Of a DNA stretch of 36,454 bases, positions 30,800-36,454 are shown in pieces. Position 1 is the first letter of the stretch, and each line of letters opens with the position of its first letter. Below the pieces are notes generated by a model, which was not told where the DNA came from, did no database searches, and saw only the letters and a list, made by a program, of their open reading frames with translations. Source of the DNA: an uncultured Oscillospiraceae bacterium (lineage in GTDB: Bacteria > Bacillota > Clostridia > Oscillospirales > Oscillospiraceae); contig CALXDT010000157.1 in assembly GCA_944387125.1 (NCBI GenBank), forward strand, positions 1 through 36,454, in the 5' to 3' direction. The position numbers and the translations under genes were made by a program.

Positions 30800-32452
30800 A
30801 TGAAGCGCGCGCTGGGATATATCTGTATTTTGATTTTCGTGGTATTTGCCTGCCTGCTGATCGGTTTTCTGCAATTATTCACCAAGACCGCCGGCGAGGA
30901 TGTCGCCCTCTACCTTGAATGGGACAGCTCCGCGCAGATTCTGGAGGACGGAACCGCCCTTCCCTGGAACTACATGGAAAGCATGCCGGAATGCGGCAGC
31001 ACCTATCGTTTCACCGGCCAATTGTCCCGGATTCAGAACAACGGCTATCTGTCCTTTGAGGTTTCCGCCCTGGAGGTGACGCTCTGTTTGAACGGAGAGG
31101 TTCTATATACCTCCAGCACCCTGCCCCACGCAGCGGTCCCCAATCTGGCATCCGTGCAGATCCCTCTGACCCGCGGAACCTCCGGGGAGCTGGTCCTTAC
31201 CTGTCGGCTTTTGTCTGATTCCTACGGCATTTTCCCGCCTCTTGTCCGATTTTGGGAGCAACAGGAAAACACCTCCCAAACCATGGCCTATGCCAATCTC
31301 ACCGCCCTGCCCACCGGCGCCTTTTTCCTGGCTGTGCTGCTGATCATGGGCTTTTTTCTCATGGGGCTGTCCATCGGCAAACCGGACTGGAGTTTGCTTG
31401 TACTGATTCCGGCGTTATCAGGGTTTGCCGTCTATCGGCTGAACAAAGGGCAGGGATACTTCTTTCTGCCGGAGTGGTTTTTCTTCCTCCTTGACCGAAA
31501 GGAGGTCGGTTATGGATCCTGCCTGCTGTTGATTATGTATCTGTTTATGAACCGCCGCCGCAGATATCTGAACTACTTTCTCCAGGCCCTCTTATGGAGC
31601 GCTGTGGCTCTGGCCGGTTGTTACGGCCTTTCCCTGCTCTGGGACGGTCGCCTGTCACGGTATATCAACGAGATTATATTGCCGGAATTGCTGTCGTTCA
31701 GCAGCTTGGGACTGAGCTATTGGATTTCCCAGTGGTTGTGTCTGGTAATCGTTCTGATCGCCGGATACAGCCTGTTCCGGGAATATGCGGAGCAGAGTTT
31801 TCAAAGCAGAAGCCTCGAGCTGCAAAATCACGCCCTGCTGGACAGCTATCATGCCCTGGAGCATCGGATCACCGAATCCGCCGCTTCCCAGCATGAGCTG
31901 AATCACAATCTGACCTCCCTGCAATGCATGCTTCAGGGCGGTGATCTGGCCGGCGCAGAGGCGCTTCTGGCCAGAATGCTGTACGTCCAAAGGAATTTGC
32001 CCCGAACGGTCTTTACCGGCAACCACACCATCAACATCATTCTTCAGGACGCGGCGGGAAAAGCCCATCAAAAGGGGATCCGCTTCCAAACCGCGGTGGA
32101 GGTTCCGGATAAGCTGAACATATCGGACAATAACCTGTGCACGCTGCTGATGAATCTTTTGGACAATGCCCTGGAGGCGGCGGAACAAACGCCGCCGGAA
32201 AAAGCCTATGTCAGCATCTCCATTAAAACGGCGGATCTGTATCTGGCGGTCAAATGCGAAAACAGCTTCACCGGCACGCTCCGAAAAAACCAGCGCGGAG
32301 ACCTGTTAACCACAAAAGACGATCCGCTGTGCCATGGCTTTGGCTGGCGTCAGATGCAAAAAGTTGCCCAGCGCTACCAGGGCAGTCTTTTGTTCAGCCA
32401 TACAGACGATGGGGTGTTTACCGTCCAGACCGCTCTGCGGATTCCGGACTGA
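30800..32452 (+). CDS. Sensor histidine kinase with extracytoplasmic domain, multiple membrane helices and GHKL ATPase
   Basis: A 550-residue sensor. The ATG at 30800 follows AAGGAGATGGTCTTC. Residues 7-28 form a first membrane helix. About 30-165 is an extracytoplasmic beta-rich domain (for example YLSFEVSALEVTLCLNGEVL), followed by several membrane helices from about 170 to 325. This layout resembles 7TM-DISM receptors. A helical linker leads to the phosphoacceptor H365 in ASQHELNHNLTSLQ, then the GHKL ATPase with N box NLLDNALEAAE (452-462) and G box HGFGWRQMQ (512-520). This class usually pairs with LytTR response regulators, and one is encoded at 34218-34937. The gene diverges from the TPR-giant operon. 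The signal it senses is unknown. Confidence 0.9.
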   Translation: MKRALGYICILIFVVFACLLIGFLQLFTKTAGEDVALYLEWDSSAQILEDGTALPWNYMESMPECGSTYRFTGQLSRIQNNGYLSFEVSALEVTLCLNGEVLYTSSTLPHAAVPNLASVQIPLTRGTSGELVLTCRLLSDSYGIFPPLVRFWEQQENTSQTMAYANLTALPTGAFFLAVLLIMGFFLMGLSIGKPDWSLLVLIPALSGFAVYRLNKGQGYFFLPEWFFFLLDRKEVGYGSCLLLIMYLFMNRRRRYLNYFLQALLWSAVALAGCYGLSLLWDGRLSRYINEIILPELLSFSSLGLSYWISQWLCLVIVLIAGYSLFREYAEQSFQSRSLELQNHALLDSYHALEHRITESAASQHELNHNLTSLQCMLQGGDLAGAEALLARMLYVQRNLPRTVFTGNHTINIILQDAAGKAHQKGIRFQTAVEVPDKLNISDNNLCTLLMNLLDNALEAAEQTPPEKAYVSISIKTADLYLAVKCENSFTGTLRKNQRGDLLTTKDDPLCHGFGWRQMQKVAQRYQGSLLFSHTDDGVFTVQTALRIPD

Positions 32453-32532
32453 GCTTGTGCCAATTTCACGTTTATTCTACCACATTTCAACTGTCGAAGC
32501 AATTACCCGTTTCATCCCCGAAAATGGGTAAT

Positions 32533-32566
32533 GGGGCTGTCTCTTGGTGAGACAGCCCCAAAAATT
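32533..32566 (+). terminator. Strong hairpin after the sensor kinase
   Basis: Perfect 11-bp stem GGGGCTGTCTC/GAGACAGCCCC with a five-base loop, about 80 bases after the kinase stop. It is followed on the plus strand by AAAAATT, not a T run, so it is a possible but atypical terminator; on the minus strand it would likewise lack a T tail. Confidence 0.4.
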
Positions 32567-32646
32567 CCAGCCTCCGGCCCTTGGCTCCGGGGAACCTCTG
32601 ATGAAACCGGCAAGCGCGGATGCACAGAGTTTCACCCGGACAAACG

Positions 32647-32672
32647 ATCCGGCATGGCGCGCCATGCCGGAT
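32647..32672. repeat. 26-bp perfect palindrome
   Basis: The sequence from 32647 to 32672 reads identically on both strands, centred on GGCGCGCC, with no loop. The 32592-32700 surroundings have no coding potential. Confidence 0.9.
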
Positions 32673-32849
32673 AAGATACTCTTGGATTGCTTCCTGAACT
32701 GCATAAATATGCATAAAATGAGCCGTTTTATGCGGTGATACGCCTTCGCTGTGGGAAGGCGCAGCGCCAGTCAAGGGAAAGCCGGATAAAGCTGCGGCGC
32801 AACTGTGCCAGGTATCAATGACATTGCCCGGCGCAGGGCACAGCCATAA

Positions 32850-34046
32850 TTATTGCAGCATATATTGCTTCAGGTCCTTCCTGGTTTCCACGTGCAGTTT
32901 TTTCATTGCCTGAGAAATATGCCGTTTGACCGTATTGACAGAGATATTCATATGCTCCGCGATCTGCTGGTTTGTCCAGTTCCTGGCCGCAAGCATTGCG
33001 GCGGCAAACTCTGTGGTTGTCAGTTCATCTGCCACGTCATGACCGGTTTGGGGGTTGTGAATCTTTCTCCATCCGTCGGAAAAGCGGTAGGTAATGTCAA
33101 TGATCCGCTTAAAATCCATCGGCCAATGAACCTTGATGATGGATTCCAGCATTCCGCCCAAAAGTCCATGATGCTCCCCAAAGCCTTCGATCAGATCATC
33201 CGGCTGAGCCAGTGCCCAAGCCTCCAGCAGGTGTGTCCGCGCCTGTTCCGTCTGGATTAAGCTCATATAATCCATAACCGCAGCCAAGTGCAGGTAAATC
33301 GCCGGGATCGGGTAGTGCGCCGCTTCCATGGCCAATGCCGCCTCCACCACACCGGCACTTTTGCCATAGTCTCCCTGCAGATACAGGTAGTGTGCCTGGA
33401 TGTAAAGGGCAAACGCCCGCAGTCCAATGGGAAGCATCGGGAGAAAATCCTGCAGCGCCGGCAGTTCATCCGGAAGCGGAAGGTGCAGCAGCACCGCACC
33501 TGCCCAACGAACAAAGGCGTTCGCAGCGCCGGTTTGCGCAGGCGCTTTTTCCGGCTCCCCGGCGGCATTCCGGATTTGTTCAAAGATCACCCACGCCTGA
33601 TGAATCCGGCCGGTGGAAAGGCAGGCAAATCCGAAGATCAGGCATGCGGAAAACCGGACTGCGTCATCCTCGCAATCAAGGAATTCCTGCGCAATCTGAA
33701 CGGCTTTCTCTGGCTGTCCGCTGAAATAATAATACTCTGCCCACGCAATCTCCTTGACGGGTCCATCTTCAATTCCCCGGATATATTCCACGCAGCCGCC
33801 GGGCTGAAAAGGTGTATTCATCAGGGGCATCAGCCCCCGGATGGCGTTTTCCCGAGATCCTGAAACCGGAGGCGGCAATGCATTTTCTTGCCCTAACTCC
33901 TTTGGCTTTGCCGCATCGGCGGGGTTTTCCCAGGAGGCTTCCGGTTTTCCGGCTTCGCTCAAACATCCCTGGGCGAAGCCTTCCTGCGCCCAGCCTGCGG
34001 ATATCTGCTGCCGTTCGGCAGCCTGCTGAACCGTTGTATGTTCCAT
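32850..34046 (-). CDS. LuxR-type transcriptional regulator with helical-repeat body
   Basis: A 398-residue DNA-binding regulator. The last ~60 residues form a LuxR-type helix-turn-helix (LTTTEFAAAMLAARNWTNQQ, then IAEHMNISVNTVKRHISQAM with the recognition helix, then KKLHVETRKDL). The body from about residue 85 to 320 is an alpha-helical TPR/MalT-like repeat array (for example AEYYYFSGQPEKAVQIAQEF and IQAHYLYLQGDYGKSAGVVE). The first ~70 residues are low-complexity and probably disordered. I use ATG 34046, preceded by AAGGAGTTGGAC; a TTG two codons upstream overlaps that site. No receiver or ATPase domain is present, so its input is not evident. It lies between the two-component genes, on the same strand as the LytTR regulator and 171 bases downstream of it. 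Confidence 0.88.
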   Translation of the reverse strand: MEHTTVQQAAERQQISAGWAQEGFAQGCLSEAGKPEASWENPADAAKPKELGQENALPPPVSGSRENAIRGLMPLMNTPFQPGGCVEYIRGIEDGPVKEIAWAEYYYFSGQPEKAVQIAQEFLDCEDDAVRFSACLIFGFACLSTGRIHQAWVIFEQIRNAAGEPEKAPAQTGAANAFVRWAGAVLLHLPLPDELPALQDFLPMLPIGLRAFALYIQAHYLYLQGDYGKSAGVVEAALAMEAAHYPIPAIYLHLAAVMDYMSLIQTEQARTHLLEAWALAQPDDLIEGFGEHHGLLGGMLESIIKVHWPMDFKRIIDITYRFSDGWRKIHNPQTGHDVADELTTTEFAAAMLAARNWTNQQIAEHMNISVNTVKRHISQAMKKLHVETRKDLKQYMLQ

Positions 34047-34156
34047 GTCCAACTCCTTTTTGCAGACACACCCAGCCGGCTCCCTGCCCGCGCCGGTACC
34101 TTTCTGCCGCTTACCCTGGATATAACGCGGCTTTCCGCCGCATCCGCCTGTATGTA

Positions 34157-34177
34157 GGGGCAGGCATCCCTGCGCCC
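34157..34177. repeat. Short GC-rich inverted repeat
   Basis: GGGCAGG and CCTG-CG-CCC arms around CATC form an imperfect hairpin in the gap between the LuxR and LytTR genes. It shares GGGGCAGGC with the dyad at 6221-6246, so both may be copies of one small intergenic repeat. Confidence 0.45.
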
Positions 34178-34217
34178 TCCTCCCGATGACCCGGGCGCTT
34201 TCATCCCCGCCTGCATC

Positions 34218-34937
34218 TCATCGGTTGATATGGATAATAAAGCTGTCACGGCATTGTTGACTGTATTTTCTCCCGATGGGCAGGCTTATTCCATCGTCCA
34301 TAAGGAAGGCGGCGTTTTTCATCTCCCGGACATGGGCCAGATTGACCAGATAGCTGTTGTGGCAGCGGATGAACGAGTCCGCCGGCAGCTTCCGCTCCAG
34401 CTCAGATAGGCCAATGGGAAAATCCTTTGAATCCCGTCCGTCCAAATACAAACGCACGCCGTGGTTGCCGTTGGTTTCAGCAAACACCAGCTGTTCAAGG
34501 TTTACAATGATTCGTCTGGCGCCCTTTTCCAGAACCACCGTTCTGGAGCGGTGGTTCTGCTCCCAATCGGTCAGCAGCGCCGCCCGGAGCTCCTCCCGCT
34601 CCAGGGGCTTGAGCAGAAAATGAATTGGCTGAACCTGATAACCGTCCCGGAGATATTGCTCATTGCCGCTGAGGAAAATGATGCTGACCCGATCCTTCTT
34701 GCATCTCAGCTCCTTCGCCAGCTCCATACCGCTTTTTTCTCTCATCTGAATATCCAGGATCAGCAGGTCAAAAACCTGCCCCTTCTGATCCAGATATTCC
34801 TCCAAGGATTCCCCATCCGGAAAGGATTGAATCTGGTGGGCGATTCCCAGTTCATCCAGAATCTGCCCGCAAAGACCGCATATTCCTTTCCGCAGCACAG
34901 CATCGTCTTCGCAAATCGCCAAACGGTACTCCTGCAT
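34218..34937 (-). CDS. LytTR-family response regulator
   Basis: A 239-residue regulator with an N-terminal receiver domain (acidic pocket E10, D11, D12; phosphoacceptor D62 in LLILDIQM; conserved S90 in FLSGNEQYL and K110-P111). A C-terminal LytTR DNA-binding domain follows (about 135-239, with VFAETNGNHGVRLYL, FIRCHNSYLVNLAHVREM and ISLPIGRKYSQQCRDSF). It belongs to the AgrA/LytR class that partners with GHKL kinases such as the one at 30800-32452. The start at 34937 is preceded by AGGAGG seven bases upstream. A promoter with 17-base spacing lies at 34980-35008. It is transcribed toward the LuxR-type gene and may be cotranscribed with it. Confidence 0.94.
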   Translation of the reverse strand: MQEYRLAICEDDAVLRKGICGLCGQILDELGIAHQIQSFPDGESLEEYLDQKGQVFDLLILDIQMREKSGMELAKELRCKKDRVSIIFLSGNEQYLRDGYQVQPIHFLLKPLEREELRAALLTDWEQNHRSRTVVLEKGARRIIVNLEQLVFAETNGNHGVRLYLDGRDSKDFPIGLSELERKLPADSFIRCHNSYLVNLAHVREMKNAAFLMDDGISLPIGRKYSQQCRDSFIIHINR

Positions 34938-34960
34938 AGAGCCGCCTCCTATCCTTGCGG

Positions 34961-34980
34961 ATTTGCATTATTTTGCATTA
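34961..34980. promoter_or_regulatory. Tandem 10-bp repeats at the response regulator's transcription start
   Basis: On the minus strand TAATGCAAAA is followed directly by TAATGCAAAT, beginning at the -10 box and covering the likely start site to about +15. The placement suits a repressor or autoregulatory site. Confidence 0.4.
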
Positions 34981-35008
34981 TTATAATATGGCGCTTTGAA
35001 AAAAGCAA
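34980..35008 (-). promoter_or_regulatory. Predicted promoter of the LytTR regulator
   Basis: On the minus strand TTGCTT (35008-35003), a 17-base spacer and TATAAT (34985-34980), 42 bases before the ATG. Confidence 0.75.
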
Positions 35009-35071
35009 GCCCATAAGCGCCCCTGCGGCCATTCCAAGGATGCTGCCAACGCCGGCTCCCCGGCAACCGAA

Positions 35072-35116
35072 AACGCCATGGGATCCGAACCTTCGTGTTC
35101 AGACGCCCATGGCGTT
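35072..35116. repeat. 11-bp perfect inverted repeat with 23-base loop
   Basis: Arms AACGCCATGGG (35072-35082) and CCCATGGCGTT (35106-35116). It lies about 65 bases upstream of the regulator's -35, and in neither direction is it followed by a T run. Confidence 0.8.
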
Positions 35117-35239
35117 GATCGCTGTACCGGCGGCGCGGCATAGCCCGGGAAACCGTAAAACCGGCAGGAAGCGTCATGGTCTTTTCCTTTTCCGGTTTTC
35201 CATCCATGCCCGCGCCGTCTCCGTTGTGAAGCGGAAAGA

Positions 35240-35277
35240 AAAAATCGACAAGCCCGGAAAGGTGCTTGTCGATTTTT
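35240..35277 (-). terminator. Intrinsic terminator of the former tRNA-Leu gene
   Basis: A 14-bp perfect stem, AAAAATCGACAAGC with GCTTGTCGATTTTT, loop about ten bases. It starts at the CCA end of the tRNA fragment and is followed on the minus strand by TTTTTTC. It is retained although the tRNA 5' half is gone. Confidence 0.88.
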
Positions 35278-35335
35278 GGTGGGCGAGGCGGGACTTGAAC
35301 CCGCACGTCCGCAGTGAACACTAGAACCTGAATCT
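35277..35335 (-). pseudogene. 3' fragment of tRNA-Leu (CAG), integration site of a mobile element
   Basis: On the minus strand the anticodon loop with CAG, the 3' anticodon strand TCTAG, a long variable arm, the T arm GCGGGTTCAAGTCCCGC, the 3' acceptor strand CTCGCCC, discriminator A and CCA are all present. The match to tRNA-Leu breaks off in the 5' strand of the anticodon stem (TCAGA where CTAGA is needed). No D arm or 5' acceptor strand follows; instead an AT-rich sequence begins. This is what remains on one side when an element inserts into a tRNA gene. The intact copy would be at the far end of the element, outside the window. Confidence 0.85.
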
Positions 35336-35384
35336 GACGTTCCATTTTCTATTCCAGTTTATGGAATATGAAGTGGTGTCATTT

Positions 35385-35412
35385 AGTTCAGTGTTCTCCA
35401 CCAAAAACCGAA
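35385..35412. repeat. Inverted, internally deleted echo of the tRNA-Leu end
   Basis: Read on the minus strand, this stretch contains GTTTTTGGTGG then GAACACTGAACT. The plus strand at 35272-35331 has ATTTTTGGTGG and GAACACTAGAACC in the same order, separated by the T arm and variable arm. A 7-bp dyad TATTCCA/TGGAATA lies between the two at about 35350-35370. Together they look like integrase arm or core sites. Confidence 0.45.
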
Positions 35413-35479
35413 TCGCATCCAATTTTTAGTCACTATTCGATTCAATTCATTTCGCTTCGACAAGTAATTCAAAATTGGA

Positions 35480-35501
35480 TTTGTTAGAACTTTGTTAGAA
35501 C
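35480..35501. repeat. Tandem 11-bp direct repeat in the element end
   Basis: TTTGTTAGAAC occurs twice in immediate succession (35480-35490, 35491-35501), flanked by ATTGGAT on both sides. An inverted repeat ATCCAATTTT/AAAATTGGAT (35417-35426 with 35471-35480) adjoins. It could be a regulator site or recombinase arm site. Confidence 0.8.
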
Positions 35502-35559
35502 ACATTGGATCAGACAGCCTATTTGTTGCTTATAAAACTGTCTTTCTCGGGAGGTCATC

Positions 35560-36454
35560 ATGTCAGACTACCTATTGGAAATCAAACAAATCGTGGACTA
35601 TCCACGTTGCCGGATTTACAGGCAATTCATTCAGACCTTACTCAATGATCGGAGCATTCGCGCAAGCGGTGGCTCCGGTCTTTTTTATTACACGGTTCTT
35701 TGCAGCTATACCAATTTCAGAACATCCTATCATCGGATCGACGGCATCAGTTACACCGTATATCCCGGTGAATGGATATGTTCTCTAAAAGAATTGAGCC
35801 AATGGTTCAGAACAAGGTTCCAGCATGAAGCACTTAAAATTCTGGACACTCTGCAAGCGAAGCATTTAATCGAGTATATTCTACTGAATCGAGGTCGGAT
35901 TGTAAAGTACAAAATTAGTGATTGGAAAAAGCATAATACGGTTTTGGACTATAATTGCCCTTGCCAAAAAGAGACTGGTTTCTTCTTCATGCCATATGTA
36001 ACGGCAATGGAGCTTCTCAGTACCGGAAAAGCTTCGGAGATGGATGTAGTTCTCGATTTGTGGCTGTCTGCCATCTATAACGATCCTCAGGTTTACGGAT
36101 CAGATTTGGGCCCGGTTGCCTACTTTCGCAATGGCACTGGCTCCCCCATTACGAGTTATGGTGACCTGTCAAAGCGGTGGGGGCTGTCTAAACCAACGGT
36201 TGGAAGAGTATTAAAGAAGCTTGTCCATATGAACTATATCTCTCTAATGACATTCCCGGGCCGTACAGGCAGTGTTATTTATCTACAGAACTATTTATCT
36301 ACGATGTTTCAAATATCAGATGTAATTATCGATAAGGAGGAAGTTGCCATGGTATTGCATATTCCAATTAGTCTACCAGAAGATGAACAGCAGCAAACCG
36401 GTAAGCCGGTTGAGCATGAGGTAACCGTATCAGATGTCCTTTGTAGCGTTTCAG
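35560..36454 (+). CDS. Winged-helix protein of the integrated element, 3' end outside the window
   Basis: An open frame of 298 codons from ATG 35560, preceded by GGGAGG six bases upstream, still open at the right edge. The protein begins MSDYLLEIKQIVDYPRCRIY and has two helix-turn-helix-like modules. One is at about residues 74-120 (SLKELSQWFRTRFQHEALKI, then a beta wing ending RIVKYKISDW). The other is at 198-245 (ITSYGDLSKRWGLSKPTVGR, then LVHMNYISLMTFPGRTGSVI). A CPC pair is at 133-135. Its base and codon use is more AT-rich than the chromosomal genes on the left. I recognise the type as a hypothetical DNA-binding protein common on integrated elements of gut Clostridia; a role in control or replication of the element is inference. 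Confidence 0.8.
   Translation, partial: MSDYLLEIKQIVDYPRCRIYRQFIQTLLNDRSIRASGGSGLFYYTVLCSYTNFRTSYHRIDGISYTVYPGEWICSLKELSQWFRTRFQHEALKILDTLQAKHLIEYILLNRGRIVKYKISDWKKHNTVLDYNCPCQKETGFFFMPYVTAMELLSTGKASEMDVVLDLWLSAIYNDPQVYGSDLGPVAYFRNGTGSPITSYGDLSKRWGLSKPTVGRVLKKLVHMNYISLMTFPGRTGSVIYLQNYLSTMFQISDVIIDKEEVAMVLHIPISLPEDEQQQTGKPVEHEVTVSDVLCSVS

Larger units (their letters stand above)
32453..32849. other. Convergent intergenic region rich in palindromes
   Basis: About 400 bases between the 3' ends of the sensor kinase and the LuxR-type gene, with no supported gene. It holds an 11-bp hairpin (32533-32559), a copy of GGAACCTCTGA (32592-32602), a 26-bp perfect palindrome (32647-32672), an 8-bp stem GCATAAAA/TTTTATGC (32711-32718 with 32726-32733) and a 6-bp stem GCCTTC/GAAGGC (32742-32760). 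Confidence 0.7.
34938..35239. other. Intergenic region upstream of the response regulator
   Basis: About 300 bases with the response-regulator promoter, a tandem repeat at the transcription start, an 11-bp inverted repeat (35072-35116) and a further 8-bp inverted repeat AAAACCGG/CCGGTTTT around 35157-35199. One minus-strand frame reads as a short glycine- and leucine-rich stretch ending just before the regulator's ribosome site, but it has no convincing start. Confidence 0.6.
35277..36454 (+). mobile_element. Left end of an integrated element at tRNA-Leu, continuing past the window
   Basis: From about 35336 the sequence is visibly more AT-rich and its codon use (many AAA, ATT, TTA, TAT) differs from the GC-rich genes to the left. 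The boundary is the truncated tRNA-Leu. The first 220 bases contain inverted and direct repeats like an attachment region, followed by a winged-helix gene. No integrase is inside the window. Confidence 0.75.

Noticed and set aside
34950..35090. Small glycine- and leucine-rich peptide upstream of the LytTR gene, reminiscent of a signal or bacteriocin-like peptide
   Set aside because: The frame is closed upstream by a stop, has only a poorly placed ATG without a ribosome site, and overlaps the regulator's promoter.
34968..35345. 125-codon minus-strand frame across the tRNA-Leu fragment
   Set aside because: It runs through the tRNA, its terminator and the regulator's promoter, and shows no recognisable protein features.
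35310..35410. A plus-strand tRNA ending in CTCCACCA near 35405
   Set aside because: No matching 5' acceptor strand, D arm or T arm can be folded upstream.

Overview
The window looks like a chromosomal segment from a moderately GC-rich Gram-positive gut anaerobe of the class Clostridia, most likely Oscillospiraceae. This is inferred from the rplS-lepB-rbgA-rnhB gene order, a SCIFF peptide with its radical SAM maturase, sigma-A type promoters, strong Shine-Dalgarno sites, and the style of the genes. No taxon-defining marker is present.

Layout. (1) 1-2640: a housekeeping block on the minus strand. rplS (L19) has its own promoter and terminator. A second promoter then drives lepB-rbgA-rnhB, joined by two ATGA overlaps; rnhB runs off the left edge. 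(2) 2652-5629: a minus-strand ribosomal-peptide (RiPP) locus: promoter, SCIFF precursor peptide with eight cysteines, an attenuator-like hairpin, SCIFF maturase, then an overlapping Orn/Lys/Arg decarboxylase-family gene. (3) 5875-6250: a tRNA-Pro(CGG) gene with a perfect-consensus promoter, followed by a cluster of inverted repeats. (4) 6259-29052: one 22.8-kb gene for a 7,597-residue secreted repetitive beta-helix protein resembling LktA-type filamentous adhesins. It has a long signal peptide, a pentapeptide tandem-repeat tract, RTX-like acidic motifs, thousands of residues of parallel-beta repeats, three helical insertions, and no recognisable cell-wall anchor. (5) 29118-30530: a membrane-anchored TPR protein directly upstream of the giant gene and probably cotranscribed with it. 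(6) 30800-34937: a regulatory cluster. It holds a divergent GHKL sensor kinase with an extracytoplasmic domain and several membrane segments, a LuxR-type regulator with a helical-repeat body, and a LytTR response regulator. (7) 35277 to the right edge: a 3' fragment of tRNA-Leu(CAG), cut in the anticodon stem, marks the left end of an integrated mobile element. Its first gene, a winged-helix protein, runs off the window.

How it may work together (inference). The TPR protein and the giant adhesin form a two-gene surface unit. The sensor kinase diverges from that unit across a short AT-rich regulatory region holding an extended -10 promoter and paired direct repeats. The LytTR regulator is the natural partner of the kinase, although it is encoded 2 kb away on the other strand with the LuxR regulator between them. 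The whole set 6259-34937 could be one surface-display and sensing island bounded by tRNA-Pro and tRNA-Leu.
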